From Terrisporobacter glycolicus ATCC 14880 = DSM 1288 (GTDB lineage: Bacteria > Bacillota > Clostridia > Peptostreptococcales > Peptostreptococcaceae): DNA of 64,000 bases. Where the stretch lies: positions 744,001-808,000 of the forward strand of contig NZ_CP117523.1 of NCBI RefSeq assembly GCF_036812735.1, read 5' to 3'. This document shows, one piece after another, positions 45,118 to 54,309 of this stretch. The position numbers were made by a program, and so were the translations under genes. The first letter of the stretch is position 1, and the number at the start of each line of letters is the position of its first letter. The notes under the pieces are model-generated. The model did no database searches. It worked only from the letters and a program-made list of their open reading frames with translations, and was not told where the DNA came from.

Positions 45118-46959
45118 ATAATAATAAGAAAATTACTAAAGATAAGTATAGTACTCCTGTGTTTGTTAATGATTAACTTAGTTTGCATTAAAAAAATTCA
45201 TGCTCTTCCTCAGGGGGTGGATAAAGTTGAAATTGGTAATTGGACTAAGACAAGAGAAATTAATGAAATAAAGGAGGATGAAAAGAAACTTAACAGCGAG
45301 GATTTTAAAAATATCAGAAATATTAACTTTGATGATACTTTAAATCCATTAGAGATATTTACTAATCTTTATACTTCAGGAGACAAATCAATGAGAACTG
45401 TAAACACTGTAAATTCATTTAAGCTTGAAGATGAAAGTAGAATTAAAGGAAATAAAGTTCTTAGAACGAGAGTAAGAACTTTTGAACCTATTTACTCATT
45501 CAATTATAATACAATACAAACCTGGCTTGAAAGTAGTGTAAGTCCAATTTGGAAAGATGGAAACTTAGAAAGTAAAATTATAACGTGGCCATGTTATGTT
45601 GAAGTTTTAAAATATGAGCTTACAGGAGAGGCACCTATAGAGTGGAGAATGATAGAGGGAGAATTTAAATTAAATAAGGAACAATTAGAATTGATAAAAT
45701 CAAAAAAAGTACAACCTGTCATAGGCATTGAAAGTAAGGAAAATTGTCATCTAATATTACCATTTTGCGACTTATTAAATGTTTTTATTAATGGTGAAAT
45801 AACAGATATTAATTATAGGGCAACATCAGAATCTTATAAGTATAAAATAGATAAAACTATTGGTAATTATAACCTTACAAATACTTCAGAGCATAGTAAG
45901 TACTGTAATAAAGAAGAAGATAATATTTTGTCTCAGCACACGCGTAATAGACATATTGATTGTAATATTCTAAAACCAACTACTAGTGATAATTATTATA
46001 AAATGATTGGAGATATATCTCAATATATAAAACCAGGAGTTAGCGACTATAAAATATCATTATTAATAGGACAACTTGGCAGAATGGGACAAGACGTTCT
46101 TAATTACAATGGTGGGACAAGCAAAATATCATTATTTCTAATTGAAAATCCTAAATTTAAAGTTAAAATTAAGCCATATTTATTAGATGAACACAATGAA
46201 AAAGAATATATAGATTTAGATTATAAATTTTCATACAGTGAGAAAGTCTTATTTGATGTGGAAGTTATAAATGAAAGTAGTGCTTATGATTATAGTAATT
46301 TAGACCTTCGTATGGATTTAATAAAAGAGATAAAAGAAGGAGGAACAAAGGTTAGTGATGTATTGCAAATAAATAAGAATGATGCAAAATATAAAGGTAT
46401 TAGCATAAAAAATAGCGTTAGTTTATATTTGAATGATGAAAAAACACCTTGCTCAATTACTAAATTATCAAAGCTAAATAAAGGTGACAAGCTAACTATA
46501 AGTAGCGATAAATTTGTTTATAATGTGACAGAGTACAATGCTTTAAAGGAAAAAATTGATTATGATTGCATTTTTCAATTGAATTATCTGAATAATCACA
46601 TATTTTACAAATATACCAATACAAGTAGATTACAAGTAAAGCCTTTAAAAGGAAGGTTGACTGTGAGAGTGAATGGAAATAAGGAAGATTATTTTTATTT
46701 AAAGTTAGATGGAGAAACCAATTCATCAAATATAAAAGTTAAAAGTAATAAATCATATACTATTTGCAATTTGGATTATGACAAAACATATGAATTGTCA
46801 TTAATTAATTCATCTTCATACAAACCGATTAAGAGCCAAAATTTTGTATTAAAAAATGCGCCAGGATATAATACAAAATCCATAATAATAAATACAAATG
46901 CAAAATCTAATAATTATTTTACACAAAGGAAGATTGATGAAATTATTATAAACAGGTGA
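45115..46959 (+). CDS. Large secreted protein, first gene of a putative surface operon
   Basis: 614 aa from GTG 45115, the only canonical start, but that GTG overlaps the GGAGG (45111-45115). True initiation may therefore be at ATA 45121 or 45124, 5 or 8 bases after the ribosome binding site. A signal peptide (about 5-30, ending IHA-LP) precedes a long extracellular region without helices. The C-terminal ~90 residues (GRLTVRVNGNKEDYFYLKLDG, YTICNLDYDKTYELSLI) look like a prealbumin/SpaA-type beta sandwich found in surface adhesins. No sorting motif is seen. The family is not recognised. It ends by overlapping the region of the next gene's ribosome binding site. Confidence 0.7.
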   Translation: MIIIRKLLKISIVLLCLLMINLVCIKKIHALPQGVDKVEIGNWTKTREINEIKEDEKKLNSEDFKNIRNINFDDTLNPLEIFTNLYTSGDKSMRTVNTVNSFKLEDESRIKGNKVLRTRVRTFEPIYSFNYNTIQTWLESSVSPIWKDGNLESKIITWPCYVEVLKYELTGEAPIEWRMIEGEFKLNKEQLELIKSKKVQPVIGIESKENCHLILPFCDLLNVFINGEITDINYRATSESYKYKIDKTIGNYNLTNTSEHSKYCNKEEDNILSQHTRNRHIDCNILKPTTSDNYYKMIGDISQYIKPGVSDYKISLLIGQLGRMGQDVLNYNGGTSKISLFLIENPKFKVKIKPYLLDEHNEKEYIDLDYKFSYSEKVLFDVEVINESSAYDYSNLDLRMDLIKEIKEGGTKVSDVLQINKNDAKYKGISIKNSVSLYLNDEKTPCSITKLSKLNKGDKLTISSDKFVYNVTEYNALKEKIDYDCIFQLNYLNNHIFYKYTNTSRLQVKPLKGRLTVRVNGNKEDYFYLKLDGETNSSNIKVKSNKSYTICNLDYDKTYELSLINSSSYKPIKSQNFVLKNAPGYNTKSIIINTNAKSNNYFTQRKIDEIIINR

Positions 46960-46964
46960 TAAAT

Positions 46965-47600
46965 ATGAGTAGAAGTAAGAAAAGAAAAGATAAGAGAAAA
47001 TGCAAAATTAAGAAATTACTATTATTATTAATTGTTATTATTGGAGTGTTTTTTTGCGCTCTTATTGTTTATGGAGAAGATGCTTTTTATGCTATGAAAA
47101 CTTTTCTTTATGAAGATAAAGCCTTGGAGATAAAAATGAAAATTGAGAAGAAGGATGATTTAGAAGATGTATATTTAAACTTTATAAATGAAGGTAGTTG
47201 TGACGTTTATCTGAGAGGCTTTGTTTTTGTTTATCCCAAAATTGAAGGAGATAATGGGACAACTTTAAGTAATTCATCTGTGAAAATTAATTATGGTAGT
47301 GAGGATAGTTGGTTTGTTAGTGAAGATAATTATATTTATTATACTAAACCATTAAAAGTAGGAAATAGAACGGAAAATCCTATGGTTAAAAGTATAGAGA
47401 TTAATTTAAGTGAAGAAGATAAAAGGATGCTAGGAAGTGGTGAGTTAGGGATAGATATTGTGATGGAAGCTGTTCAAGTGAATAATTATGCATATAAGTA
47501 TGAGTGGAATATGGAAGATACTGATTTGGAGAGTTATTTTAATAATAAAGTAAATGAAACCTATGAAGGAAATGACATAAGAAAAATAATTTTTAAATAG
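46965..47600 (+). CDS. Membrane-anchored surface protein, TasA/camelysin-like paralogue A
   Basis: 211 aa from ATG 46965, with AGGTGA (46954-46959) 5 bases upstream. A very basic N terminus (RSKKRKDKRKCKIKK) and one helix (about 17-38) precede an extracellular beta-rich domain. The C-terminal half aligns with the next protein: a W-x-x-x-D-N/G-Y-I/L-YY segment, then a strand of the form G-x-L-x-I-x-I-x-M-x-A/I-VQ and AYKYEW. The two are therefore diverged tandem paralogues. Relation to TasA/camelysin (M73) fibre proteins is suggested, not shown. Confidence 0.65.
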   Translation: MSRSKKRKDKRKCKIKKLLLLLIVIIGVFFCALIVYGEDAFYAMKTFLYEDKALEIKMKIEKKDDLEDVYLNFINEGSCDVYLRGFVFVYPKIEGDNGTTLSNSSVKINYGSEDSWFVSEDNYIYYTKPLKVGNRTENPMVKSIEINLSEEDKRMLGSGELGIDIVMEAVQVNNYAYKYEWNMEDTDLESYFNNKVNETYEGNDIRKIIFK

Positions 47601-47612
47601 GAGGAGATTAAA

Positions 47613-48272
47613 ATGGAAAATAAAAGGAAAACGAGGAGAATTGCTATAGCATTAGCATGTATATTAATACCACTTGGAGCACTTGGATTTGGATACTTTG
47701 TTGGAGGAGATAAGGCAATTGATAAAGAAGTAGCTAATACTTTAACTGTAGATGGTAAAATAGAGGGAACTGTAGTTAATACACAAGATGCAAATACAGA
47801 TGGAATTGTACCTGGTGACACAATTTCTAAAACTATTAATATTAAACCTAATGCAACTGCACCTAGTTTACTTAGAGTTAAGATAGAACCGAGTTGGTAT
47901 AATGAGGATAGTGAAACTGCTCTTTCAGTATCTAATATTAAATTTATTTATGCTAATGATATTGTAAAGAATGATTTTACTACTAGTGGAAAAGATTATT
48001 GGTATAAATGTGACGATGGTTATTTATACTATATGAATTCTGTAACAACAAAAGAAGCAATGGAATTAGTTGAAGGAATTAAATTTTTAGGTGGAAGCGA
48101 TGATACAAATGCAAAGGATTATCAAGGAAAAAATCTGAAAATAACAATCACTATGGATATGATTCAATGTAAATATGCTCCGTACAAAACAAAATGGGGA
48201 TTAACATCAAATAGCGAACTTTATAAAAAGCTAGAAGCTTTATGTCCAAATGCATATGAATCTGTTGAATAA
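47613..48272 (+). CDS. Secreted surface protein, TasA/camelysin-like paralogue B
   Basis: 219 aa. N-terminal signal helix (about 8-28, IAIALACILIPLGALGFGYF) as in alternate-signal exported proteins. The mature part has IVPGDTISKTINIKPNATAPSLLRVKIEPSW, the strand pattern of TasA/camelysin-like beta sandwiches, then the part shared with the preceding protein (DYWYKCDDGYLYYMN, ITITMDMIQ, APYKTKWG). No SipW-type signal peptidase gene is in the window. AGGAGGAG gives the start. The third and last gene of the operon. Confidence 0.68.
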   Translation: MENKRKTRRIAIALACILIPLGALGFGYFVGGDKAIDKEVANTLTVDGKIEGTVVNTQDANTDGIVPGDTISKTINIKPNATAPSLLRVKIEPSWYNEDSETALSVSNIKFIYANDIVKNDFTTSGKDYWYKCDDGYLYYMNSVTTKEAMELVEGIKFLGGSDDTNAKDYQGKNLKITITMDMIQCKYAPYKTKWGLTSNSELYKKLEALCPNAYESVE

Positions 48273-48296
48273 AAGTATATATTAATGATTAATTTA

Positions 48297-48347
48297 AGCC
48301 TTATTGAATAATACTACCAATTGTAGTACTATGAAAATAAGGTTTTA
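48297..48347 (+). terminator. Compound hairpin terminator of the surface operon
   Basis: An outer 7-bp stem (48299-48305/48336-48342) with an inner 6-bp stem (48312-48317/48323-48328) is followed by four T. Confidence 0.65.
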
Positions 48348-48402
48348 AACCTTTTTGAAGAGTTATGCTTTTACGATAAATCTGTAGGGGGAGCAATTCT
48401 AG

Positions 48403-49185
48403 ATGAGTCAATTTACCACAAATAATAAAATGAAATTATTTCAAGATAAAAATAAAATACAGGTAGCTCTTTCGTGTATTATTTTGTTATTTTTATGGGA
48501 GATAATAGCTCTTAAAATAAATAATGATATATACTTACCTACATTGGGACAAGTTTTTATAAGTATAAAAGAAATTGTACTAGAAGATAGATTTATTTTA
48601 GATGTATTTTCAACTATATCAAGGTGCATATTAAGTTTTGTTATGGCATTAGCTGTAGCATTTGTTTTAGGAATAATTTCTTATAGCTTTAATATATTTA
48701 AAAATTTTTTAACACCTATAACATCTTTAGCTAGCTCGATACCTAACATGGTTTTAATAGTTTTAACATTAATATGGTTTAATAAAGAAAGTGCTCCATA
48801 TATTGTTGTATTCATTATGGTATTTCCAGTTTTATATGATGCAGTTTTAGGATCTATGAAAAATATAGACAAGGGAATTTTAGAAATGGCTGACTTATAT
48901 AAAATTAGTAGAAAAGATAAAATATTAAAAATATACCTGCCGGCAATAAAGTTTTCTCTAATATCAATTTTATCATCGACTATTTCTCTTGGATTTAAAA
49001 TTGTAATAGCAGGAGAAGTTTATGGACAACCTTTATATGGAATAGGGGCAATGATTCAAAGTGAGAAAGTGAACTTTAATACTACAGCTATTTTTGCCTG
49101 GATAATAATTATTGTAACAATCTCATCCTTATTAAATCTTACAGAAAAATTATTGCTAAGGAGAGCTTTTGTATGGAGACGATGA
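48403..49185 (+). CDS. ABC transporter permease, SsuC/TauC type
   Basis: 260 aa with about six helices and the BPD_transp_1 coupling region (EMADLYKISRKDKILKIYLPAI). This family imports sulfonates, nitrate, taurine or thiamin precursors. RBS GGGGGAG. It overlaps the ATPase gene by 13 bases. No substrate-binding protein gene is present in the window, which is unusual for an importer. Confidence 0.88.
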   Translation: MSQFTTNNKMKLFQDKNKIQVALSCIILLFLWEIIALKINNDIYLPTLGQVFISIKEIVLEDRFILDVFSTISRCILSFVMALAVAFVLGIISYSFNIFKNFLTPITSLASSIPNMVLIVLTLIWFNKESAPYIVVFIMVFPVLYDAVLGSMKNIDKGILEMADLYKISRKDKILKIYLPAIKFSLISILSSTISLGFKIVIAGEVYGQPLYGIGAMIQSEKVNFNTTAIFAWIIIIVTISSLLNLTEKLLLRRAFVWRR

Positions 49186-49859
49186 ATAAAGAAGAAATGA
49201 TATCATTTAAAAATATAAATAAAAAATTTAATGAAAAAGTTGTATTTAAAGATTTTAATATAGATTTTTATAAAAATCAAATTAATTGTATTATTGGGAA
49301 ATCAGGATGTGGCAAAAGTACACTACTAAATATAATTAGCGGAATAATACCTAATGATAAAGATGATTTTGAAACAATAGAAAAGTATGGTGTAAGTTAT
49401 ATATTTCAAGATGATAGGCTAATTGACTGGTTAACAGTAGGTGAGAATATTAGCCTTGTAGTAAAAAAACTTTATAATAAAAAAACGTATGAAGAGCTAT
49501 GTGATAAATATCTGGATTTAGTAGGAATAAAAGAATATAAAAATTACTATCCTCAAATGTTAAGTGGAGGGCTTAGACAAAGGGTGAATATTGCAAGAGC
49601 TTTTATTTACCCATCAAAAATCATTATAATGGATGAGCCTTTTAAATCTATTGATGTTATTAATAAAGAAATAATAATGAATAATTTCAAACAAATATTA
49701 GAAATAGAAGAAAGAACAGTATTATTTGTAACTCACGATATAGAAGAAGCAATTTTATTGTCGGATAAAATTTATGTATTTGGAAATTCACCAATCGAGA
49801 TTAAAAAAGTATTTACGAGTAGGCAAATTACAAAGGAAGAAATATATAATGCAATTTAG
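49173..49859 (+). CDS. ABC transporter ATP-binding protein, SsuB/TauB type
   Basis: 228 aa. Walker A GKSGCGKST near 42, Q-loop FQDDRLIDW (characteristic of the nitrate/sulfonate/taurine group), signature LSGGLRQRVNIARA, Walker B IIIMDEPFKSID and H-loop VTHD. AAGGAG is 8 bases from ATG 49173 within the permease gene. It forms a unit with the preceding permease. Substrate unknown. Confidence 0.9.
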   Translation: METMNKEEMISFKNINKKFNEKVVFKDFNIDFYKNQINCIIGKSGCGKSTLLNIISGIIPNDKDDFETIEKYGVSYIFQDDRLIDWLTVGENISLVVKKLYNKKTYEELCDKYLDLVGIKEYKNYYPQMLSGGLRQRVNIARAFIYPSKIIIMDEPFKSIDVINKEIIMNNFKQILEIEERTVLFVTHDIEEAILLSDKIYVFGNSPIEIKKVFTSRQITKEEIYNAI

Positions 49860-49867
49860 AAAAATAT

Positions 49868-49915
49868 ATATAGAAAAGCGTTTACATAATAATTAGTGTA
49901 GACGCTTTTCTATAT
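49868..49915. terminator. Bidirectional terminator
   Basis: A 19-bp stem with one mismatch (49868-49886/49897-49915) lies between convergent genes. Confidence 0.85.
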
Positions 49916-49927
49916 GAAATAAATTAA

Positions 49928-51508
49928 TTAGTCAATAAGGTTAGCATATAAAACAGGATAGTAAGTTTTACTTGTTGTATTTGGATCGAAATCTGTAACT
50001 TTTACACGGCCAGATCCTTCGTAAATAGTTTGAGTAGAATCTATCATTTTGCCTTCTCCTATATATATGGCAACGTGATGGACATGTAGTCTTATATCAT
50101 TTATTACTTCAATTCTCCCACAAGAACCTGTAGTTTCTATTGGATTGCAATTTTCGCTATTATAGAAAATTAAATCACCAGGTTTTAAATTTTCAAATGG
50201 TATATTTTTATTATTTTTTAATAAATACTTGGCTTGTCTACTAGAAGTTAAATCTTGAAGTTTATTAATACCTATAGTTTGATAACAATAATCAATAAAA
50301 GTATTGCATCTTAACTCTTCTTCAGATGTACCATATGGAGTTCCTAATTTTTTAAAGCCATTAAAAATTAAATTAGTTCTATTGTCATTTTCAAAGCCTT
50401 TGGCTATATTTTGTTTAGTTGAAACGCCATTATTTCCAAAAGCAAATTCAATATTTACATAAGTTATATTAGAATTTTTTAACATTTTACAGCTTTTTTC
50501 ATTGAAATAATATAGTTTATCAGCAAAAGATTGTAATCCTTTTAAAGCATAATTATATTTATTATGGAAGTAATATGTACTATTATTTACAGTTTTGAAG
50601 CCGGTAATTGCTTTATGTGTTGATTTATCATAATAATATAATTTTCCACCGCTTTGTTTTAATCCAGAAATTGCAGCACCTGTATCTAAATCAAAGTAGT
50701 ATTTTGAGTTATTAATTGTCTTTGTACCTTTAGTAATAGAACCATCTTTTTCAAAATAATAAAGTTGATTATTTATTGTCTTTAATTGATTTGTTAAGGC
50801 ATATCCATCTTTAATGAAATAATATGTTTTATTATTTATTTTTCTAAAACCAGTAAGCATTTTACCTGCAGATTTAGTAAAATAGTATTTTTTATTATTA
50901 ATTTCTTTAAAGCCACCTTTATATACATCACCATTACTTAAGAAATAATAGCTAGTGTTATCATCTACTTTTCTAAGACCAGTAAGCATCTTACCTGTAG
51001 ACTTGGAGAAATAGTATTTTTTATTATTGATTTCTTTAAGGCCACCTTTGTATACCTTACCATCTTTTAAAAAGTAGTAACTAGTATTATTATCTATTTT
51101 TTTTAGGCCAGTGAGCATCTTACCTGTAGATTTAGAAAAATAATATTTTTTATTATTAATTTCTTTAAGACCACCCTTAAAAACATCACCATTTTTTAAA
51201 AAGTAATAAGTTTGTTTTTCACCTTTATATGTTACAGTTCTAAGACCACATAACAGAGCACCAGAAGTAGTTGAAAAATAATACTTTTTGCCATTTACAA
51301 TTCTAAACCCAGTAAGCTTTTTTCCTGTTTTAGAACTGTAATAATATGTTTTACCACGTATAGTTACCAAACCAGAGTATGGTTTTTTAGCAGAAGTAGT
51401 AGATTTTGAAGCAAAGCTACTTATAGTATTAGTAGACATAAACGAGCACATAAAAGTGGCGAGCAACATTACTAGAATTACTGTTTTATTGTTACGAAAA
51501 TTAATCAT
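49928..51508 (-). CDS. Secreted cell-wall-binding-repeat protein with NlpC/P60-like domain
   Basis: 526 aa. Signal peptide (about 1-34), then about 14 aromatic cell-wall (choline-binding-type, CW_binding_1) repeats of ~20 residues ending in YYF/YYY, spanning about 45-345. The C-terminal domain (about 370-526) is NlpC/P60-like with a putative catalytic Cys in ELRCNTFIDYCYQ and His in HVHHVAIYIGEG. It would anchor to wall polymers and cut stem peptides or act as an adhesin. AGGAGGTATAC on the minus strand fixes the start. Three 129-bp units inside the gene are nearly identical. Confidence 0.87.
   Translation of the reverse strand: MINFRNNKTVILVMLLATFMCSFMSTNTISSFASKSTTSAKKPYSGLVTIRGKTYYYSSKTGKKLTGFRIVNGKKYYFSTTSGALLCGLRTVTYKGEKQTYYFLKNGDVFKGGLKEINNKKYYFSKSTGKMLTGLKKIDNNTSYYFLKDGKVYKGGLKEINNKKYYFSKSTGKMLTGLRKVDDNTSYYFLSNGDVYKGGFKEINNKKYYFTKSAGKMLTGFRKINNKTYYFIKDGYALTNQLKTINNQLYYFEKDGSITKGTKTINNSKYYFDLDTGAAISGLKQSGGKLYYYDKSTHKAITGFKTVNNSTYYFHNKYNYALKGLQSFADKLYYFNEKSCKMLKNSNITYVNIEFAFGNNGVSTKQNIAKGFENDNRTNLIFNGFKKLGTPYGTSEEELRCNTFIDYCYQTIGINKLQDLTSSRQAKYLLKNNKNIPFENLKPGDLIFYNSENCNPIETTGSCGRIEVINDIRLHVHHVAIYIGEGKMIDSTQTIYEGSGRVKVTDFDPNTTSKTYYPVLYANLID
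50850..51236 (-). repeat. Tandem 129-bp repeats coding for wall-binding modules
   Basis: Three consecutive units start at 50850, 50979 and 51108, each equal to 43 codons (two CW-binding repeats), with a few substitutions. Near-identity at DNA level points to recent duplication and possible copy-number variation. Confidence 0.75.
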
Positions 51509-51738
51509 GTATACCTCCTTAATGTATATATTTTTAATGATTGTTTTTAGTATGAATATTTTACCATATAAGTATATATTTGTAATAAATTATAGTGAAA
51601 AGCTATGGAATATCTTAATAAAAATTCATAATAACAATGTTTAAATAAAAATATTATTTTAATAGAATTACACTGTTGATTATTAATAAATAATATTATA
51701 GAATTTGAAAGAGGGTCATTATTAATGGGGAGGTAAAC

Positions 51739-52299
51739 ATGGATTTAAGAAGAAAAATAGAAAATTATCTACCATGCAACTGTGAAGAAGAAAAAGACAA
51801 GGAAATAATGATAAAATATATTAATACTTTTGATGACGTGCTTACTAGGAATAATGAGATAGGTCATTTTACTTCATCTTGTTGGATAGTAAACAAAGAT
51901 AAAACAAAAGTACTGATGATTTATCATAACATTTATGACTCATGGTCATGGACTGGTGGACATGCTGATGGTGATGGTGATTTACTTTATGTTTCGTTGA
52001 AAGAAGCAAAAGAAGAAACTGGGCTTAAAAATGTAACACCTTTATCTGAGGAAATTTTTTCTTTAGAAGTTCTTGGAGTAGATGGTCATATGAAAAAAGG
52101 TAAATACGTGGCATCTCATATGCATCTAAATGTTACTTATTTACTTTGTGCTGATGAAAATGAAATGACACACATTAAAGCCGATGAAAATAGTGGAGTC
52201 AAATGGTTTGACTTAGATGAAGCAGTTGAAGCTAGTAATGAGACCTATATGAAAAAGATCTATGGCAAACTTAATAAGAAGCTAAAAGATTTAAAATAG
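51739..52299 (+). CDS. NUDIX hydrolase
   Basis: 186 aa. A NUDIX box is present around residues 74-97 (GGHADGDGD, then LKEAKEETGLKN); the catalytic core EAKEETGL is intact, while the first acidic position of the classical box is shifted. Unusual features are an IGHFTSSCWIVNKDKTKVLMI strand start and VASHMHLNVTYLLCADENE, typical of a NUDIX group that acts on nucleoside-diphosphate derivatives. GGGGAGG sets the start. It lies 15 bases before the aminopeptidase gene. Confidence 0.87.
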   Translation: MDLRRKIENYLPCNCEEEKDKEIMIKYINTFDDVLTRNNEIGHFTSSCWIVNKDKTKVLMIYHNIYDSWSWTGGHADGDGDLLYVSLKEAKEETGLKNVTPLSEEIFSLEVLGVDGHMKKGKYVASHMHLNVTYLLCADENEMTHIKADENSGVKWFDLDEAVEASNETYMKKIYGKLNKKLKDLK

Positions 52300-52314
52300 T
52301 AAAGGTGGTTTAAT

Positions 52315-54093
52315 ATGATTAATGACAGAATTTCAAAATTAAGAAGTGTTATGAAAGAAAAAGGCATATTTGCTTACATAATTCCATCAGCAGATTATCA
52401 TCAAAGTGAGTATGTTGGGGAATTCTTCAAAGGAAGACAATTTATATCAGGATTTACTGGTTCAGCTGGTACAGTAGTAATAACTCCAGAAAAAGCTATA
52501 CTTTGGACAGATGGAAGATATTTCTTACAAGCTGAAAAAGAATTATCAACTTCTTGTGTTGAACTTTACAAAATGGGAGAAGAAAACGTTCCTACAACTT
52601 TTGAATACATAGAAAATGAAGTTCCAGAAGATTCTAAAATAGGATTTGACGGAAGAGCTATAAGTGCAGCTATGGGAGCTGGATTAGAAACTAGTTTAAC
52701 TAAGAAAAATATAACTATATCTTATGAAGGTGACTTATTAGACGAAGTATGGGAAGATAGACCAGCTTTATCTGATGAAAAAGCATTTTTATTAGATGTT
52801 AAATATAGTGGAGAAGATTTCACAAGTAAAATAGCTAGAGTTAGAAAAGCTATGCAAGACACTGGAGCAACAACTCACATATTAACAAGCTTAGATGATA
52901 TAGCTTGGTTATTTAATATAAGGGGTGGGGATGTTAAGTACAATCCAGTTGTACTTTCTTATGCAGTAGTTACTTTAGACAAAGCTATATTATTTGTTGA
53001 TGAAAATAAATTAAATGGTGAAATAAAAGCAAGCTTTGGTGAAGAAGTAGTTGAAATAAAAGGATACTTCGAAATAGATGAGTTTGTTAAAACTATAGAA
53101 AAAGAAGAAGTAGTTTTAGTTGATAGCAACAAAATAAACTACACAATATTAAAAAATATACCAGAAGGTGTTAAGGTATTAAATGCTATAAACCCTTCTA
53201 CTATATTCAAAGCAGAGAAAAACGAAGTTGAAATAGCAAACACTAAACAAGCTCATATAAGAGATGGTGTTGCTGTAACTAAGTTTATGTACTGGTTAAA
53301 AAATAATATAGGAAAAATAGAAATAACTGAAATAAGTGCAGCAGATAAAATGACTGAACTTAGAAAAGAACAAGGACAATTTATAGAACCAAGTTTCGCA
53401 TCTATAGCAGGATACGCTGCTAATGGAGCTATAGTTCACTACAGTGCTAATGAGGAAAGTAATACTACTTTAGAGCCAAAAGGATTATTTTTATTAGATT
53501 CAGGTGGACAATATTTCGATGGAACAACTGATATAACTAGAACTTTTGCTTTAGGAGAACTTACTGAAGAAGAAAAATCTAACTTTACATCAGTTGCTAG
53601 AGCTATGATTAGATTATCTGGAGCTAAATTCCTATATGGTGCAAATGGATACTATTTAGATATATTAGCTAGAGGAATCATGTGGGAACAAGGACTTAAT
53701 TACAACCACGGTACAGGTCATGGGATAGGTCATGTACTAAACGTTCACGAAGCGCCAAATGGATTCAGATGTGACAACAGAAACTTAGCTACATTGGAAG
53801 AAGGTATGATAACGACTAATGAGCCAGGATTCTACAAAGCTGGTTCTCATGGAATAAGATTAGAAAATGAAATGCTTTGCAAAAAAGGCGTTAAAAACGA
53901 ATATGGTCAATTCATGGAATTTGAATCAATAACAATAGCTCCAATAGATTTAGATGCAATAGATGTTGATCTTATGAAAGAAGATGACAAAGCATACTTA
54001 AATGAATATCACAAAATGGTATTTGATACAGTTAGTCCATTCTTAACTACTGAAGAAGTTGAGTGGTTAAAAGGATACACTAGAGCTATATAG
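52315..54093 (+). CDS. pepP: Xaa-Pro aminopeptidase (aminopeptidase P, M24B)
   Basis: 592 aa, the three-domain long form. Two creatinase-like N-terminal domains precede an M24 domain (about 310-530) with metal ligands in DSGGQYFDGTTDITRTF, GTGHGIGHVLNVHE, NEPGFY and the Glu near IRLENEMLC. It removes N-terminal residues before proline, freeing proline from peptides delivered by the Opp system downstream. GGTGG ribosome binding site. A terminator follows. Confidence 0.93.
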   Translation: MINDRISKLRSVMKEKGIFAYIIPSADYHQSEYVGEFFKGRQFISGFTGSAGTVVITPEKAILWTDGRYFLQAEKELSTSCVELYKMGEENVPTTFEYIENEVPEDSKIGFDGRAISAAMGAGLETSLTKKNITISYEGDLLDEVWEDRPALSDEKAFLLDVKYSGEDFTSKIARVRKAMQDTGATTHILTSLDDIAWLFNIRGGDVKYNPVVLSYAVVTLDKAILFVDENKLNGEIKASFGEEVVEIKGYFEIDEFVKTIEKEEVVLVDSNKINYTILKNIPEGVKVLNAINPSTIFKAEKNEVEIANTKQAHIRDGVAVTKFMYWLKNNIGKIEITEISAADKMTELRKEQGQFIEPSFASIAGYAANGAIVHYSANEESNTTLEPKGLFLLDSGGQYFDGTTDITRTFALGELTEEEKSNFTSVARAMIRLSGAKFLYGANGYYLDILARGIMWEQGLNYNHGTGHGIGHVLNVHEAPNGFRCDNRNLATLEEGMITTNEPGFYKAGSHGIRLENEMLCKKGVKNEYGQFMEFESITIAPIDLDAIDVDLMKEDDKAYLNEYHKMVFDTVSPFLTTEEVEWLKGYTRAI

Positions 54094-54129
54094 CAATGCA
54101 CATTTATAAAAAAATTTAATGAATTTTTT

Positions 54130-54160
54130 AATAAGCCTCTTTAAATAGGGGCTTATTTTT
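54130..54160 (+). terminator. Terminator of the pepP gene
   Basis: A 10-bp stem with one G/T pair (54130-54139/54148-54157) and T5. Confidence 0.82.
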
Positions 54161-54233
54161 GTATTTAAAGAATGCTAATAAAACTAATATAGAAAAATAA
54201 AATACTTAATACGTATTTATATAAAAATACAAT

Positions 54234-54263
54234 TTGACCATTTATGTTTGTAGAAAATATAAT
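54234..54263 (+). promoter_or_regulatory. Predicted promoter of the Opp/Dpp operon
   Basis: TTGACC (54234-54239), an 18-bp spacer and TATAAT (54258-54263), leaving about 40 bases to the start. Confidence 0.6.
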
Positions 54264-54309
54264 AGATTTGTCGAGGTAAATAATATAATAGATAAACATG
54301 GAGGGAAAA

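Noticed and set aside
51456-51644. 62-codon ORF on + strand upstream of the NUDIX gene
   Set aside because: Overlaps the signal-peptide end of the minus-strand gene, has no ribosome binding site and reads as random AT-rich sequence.
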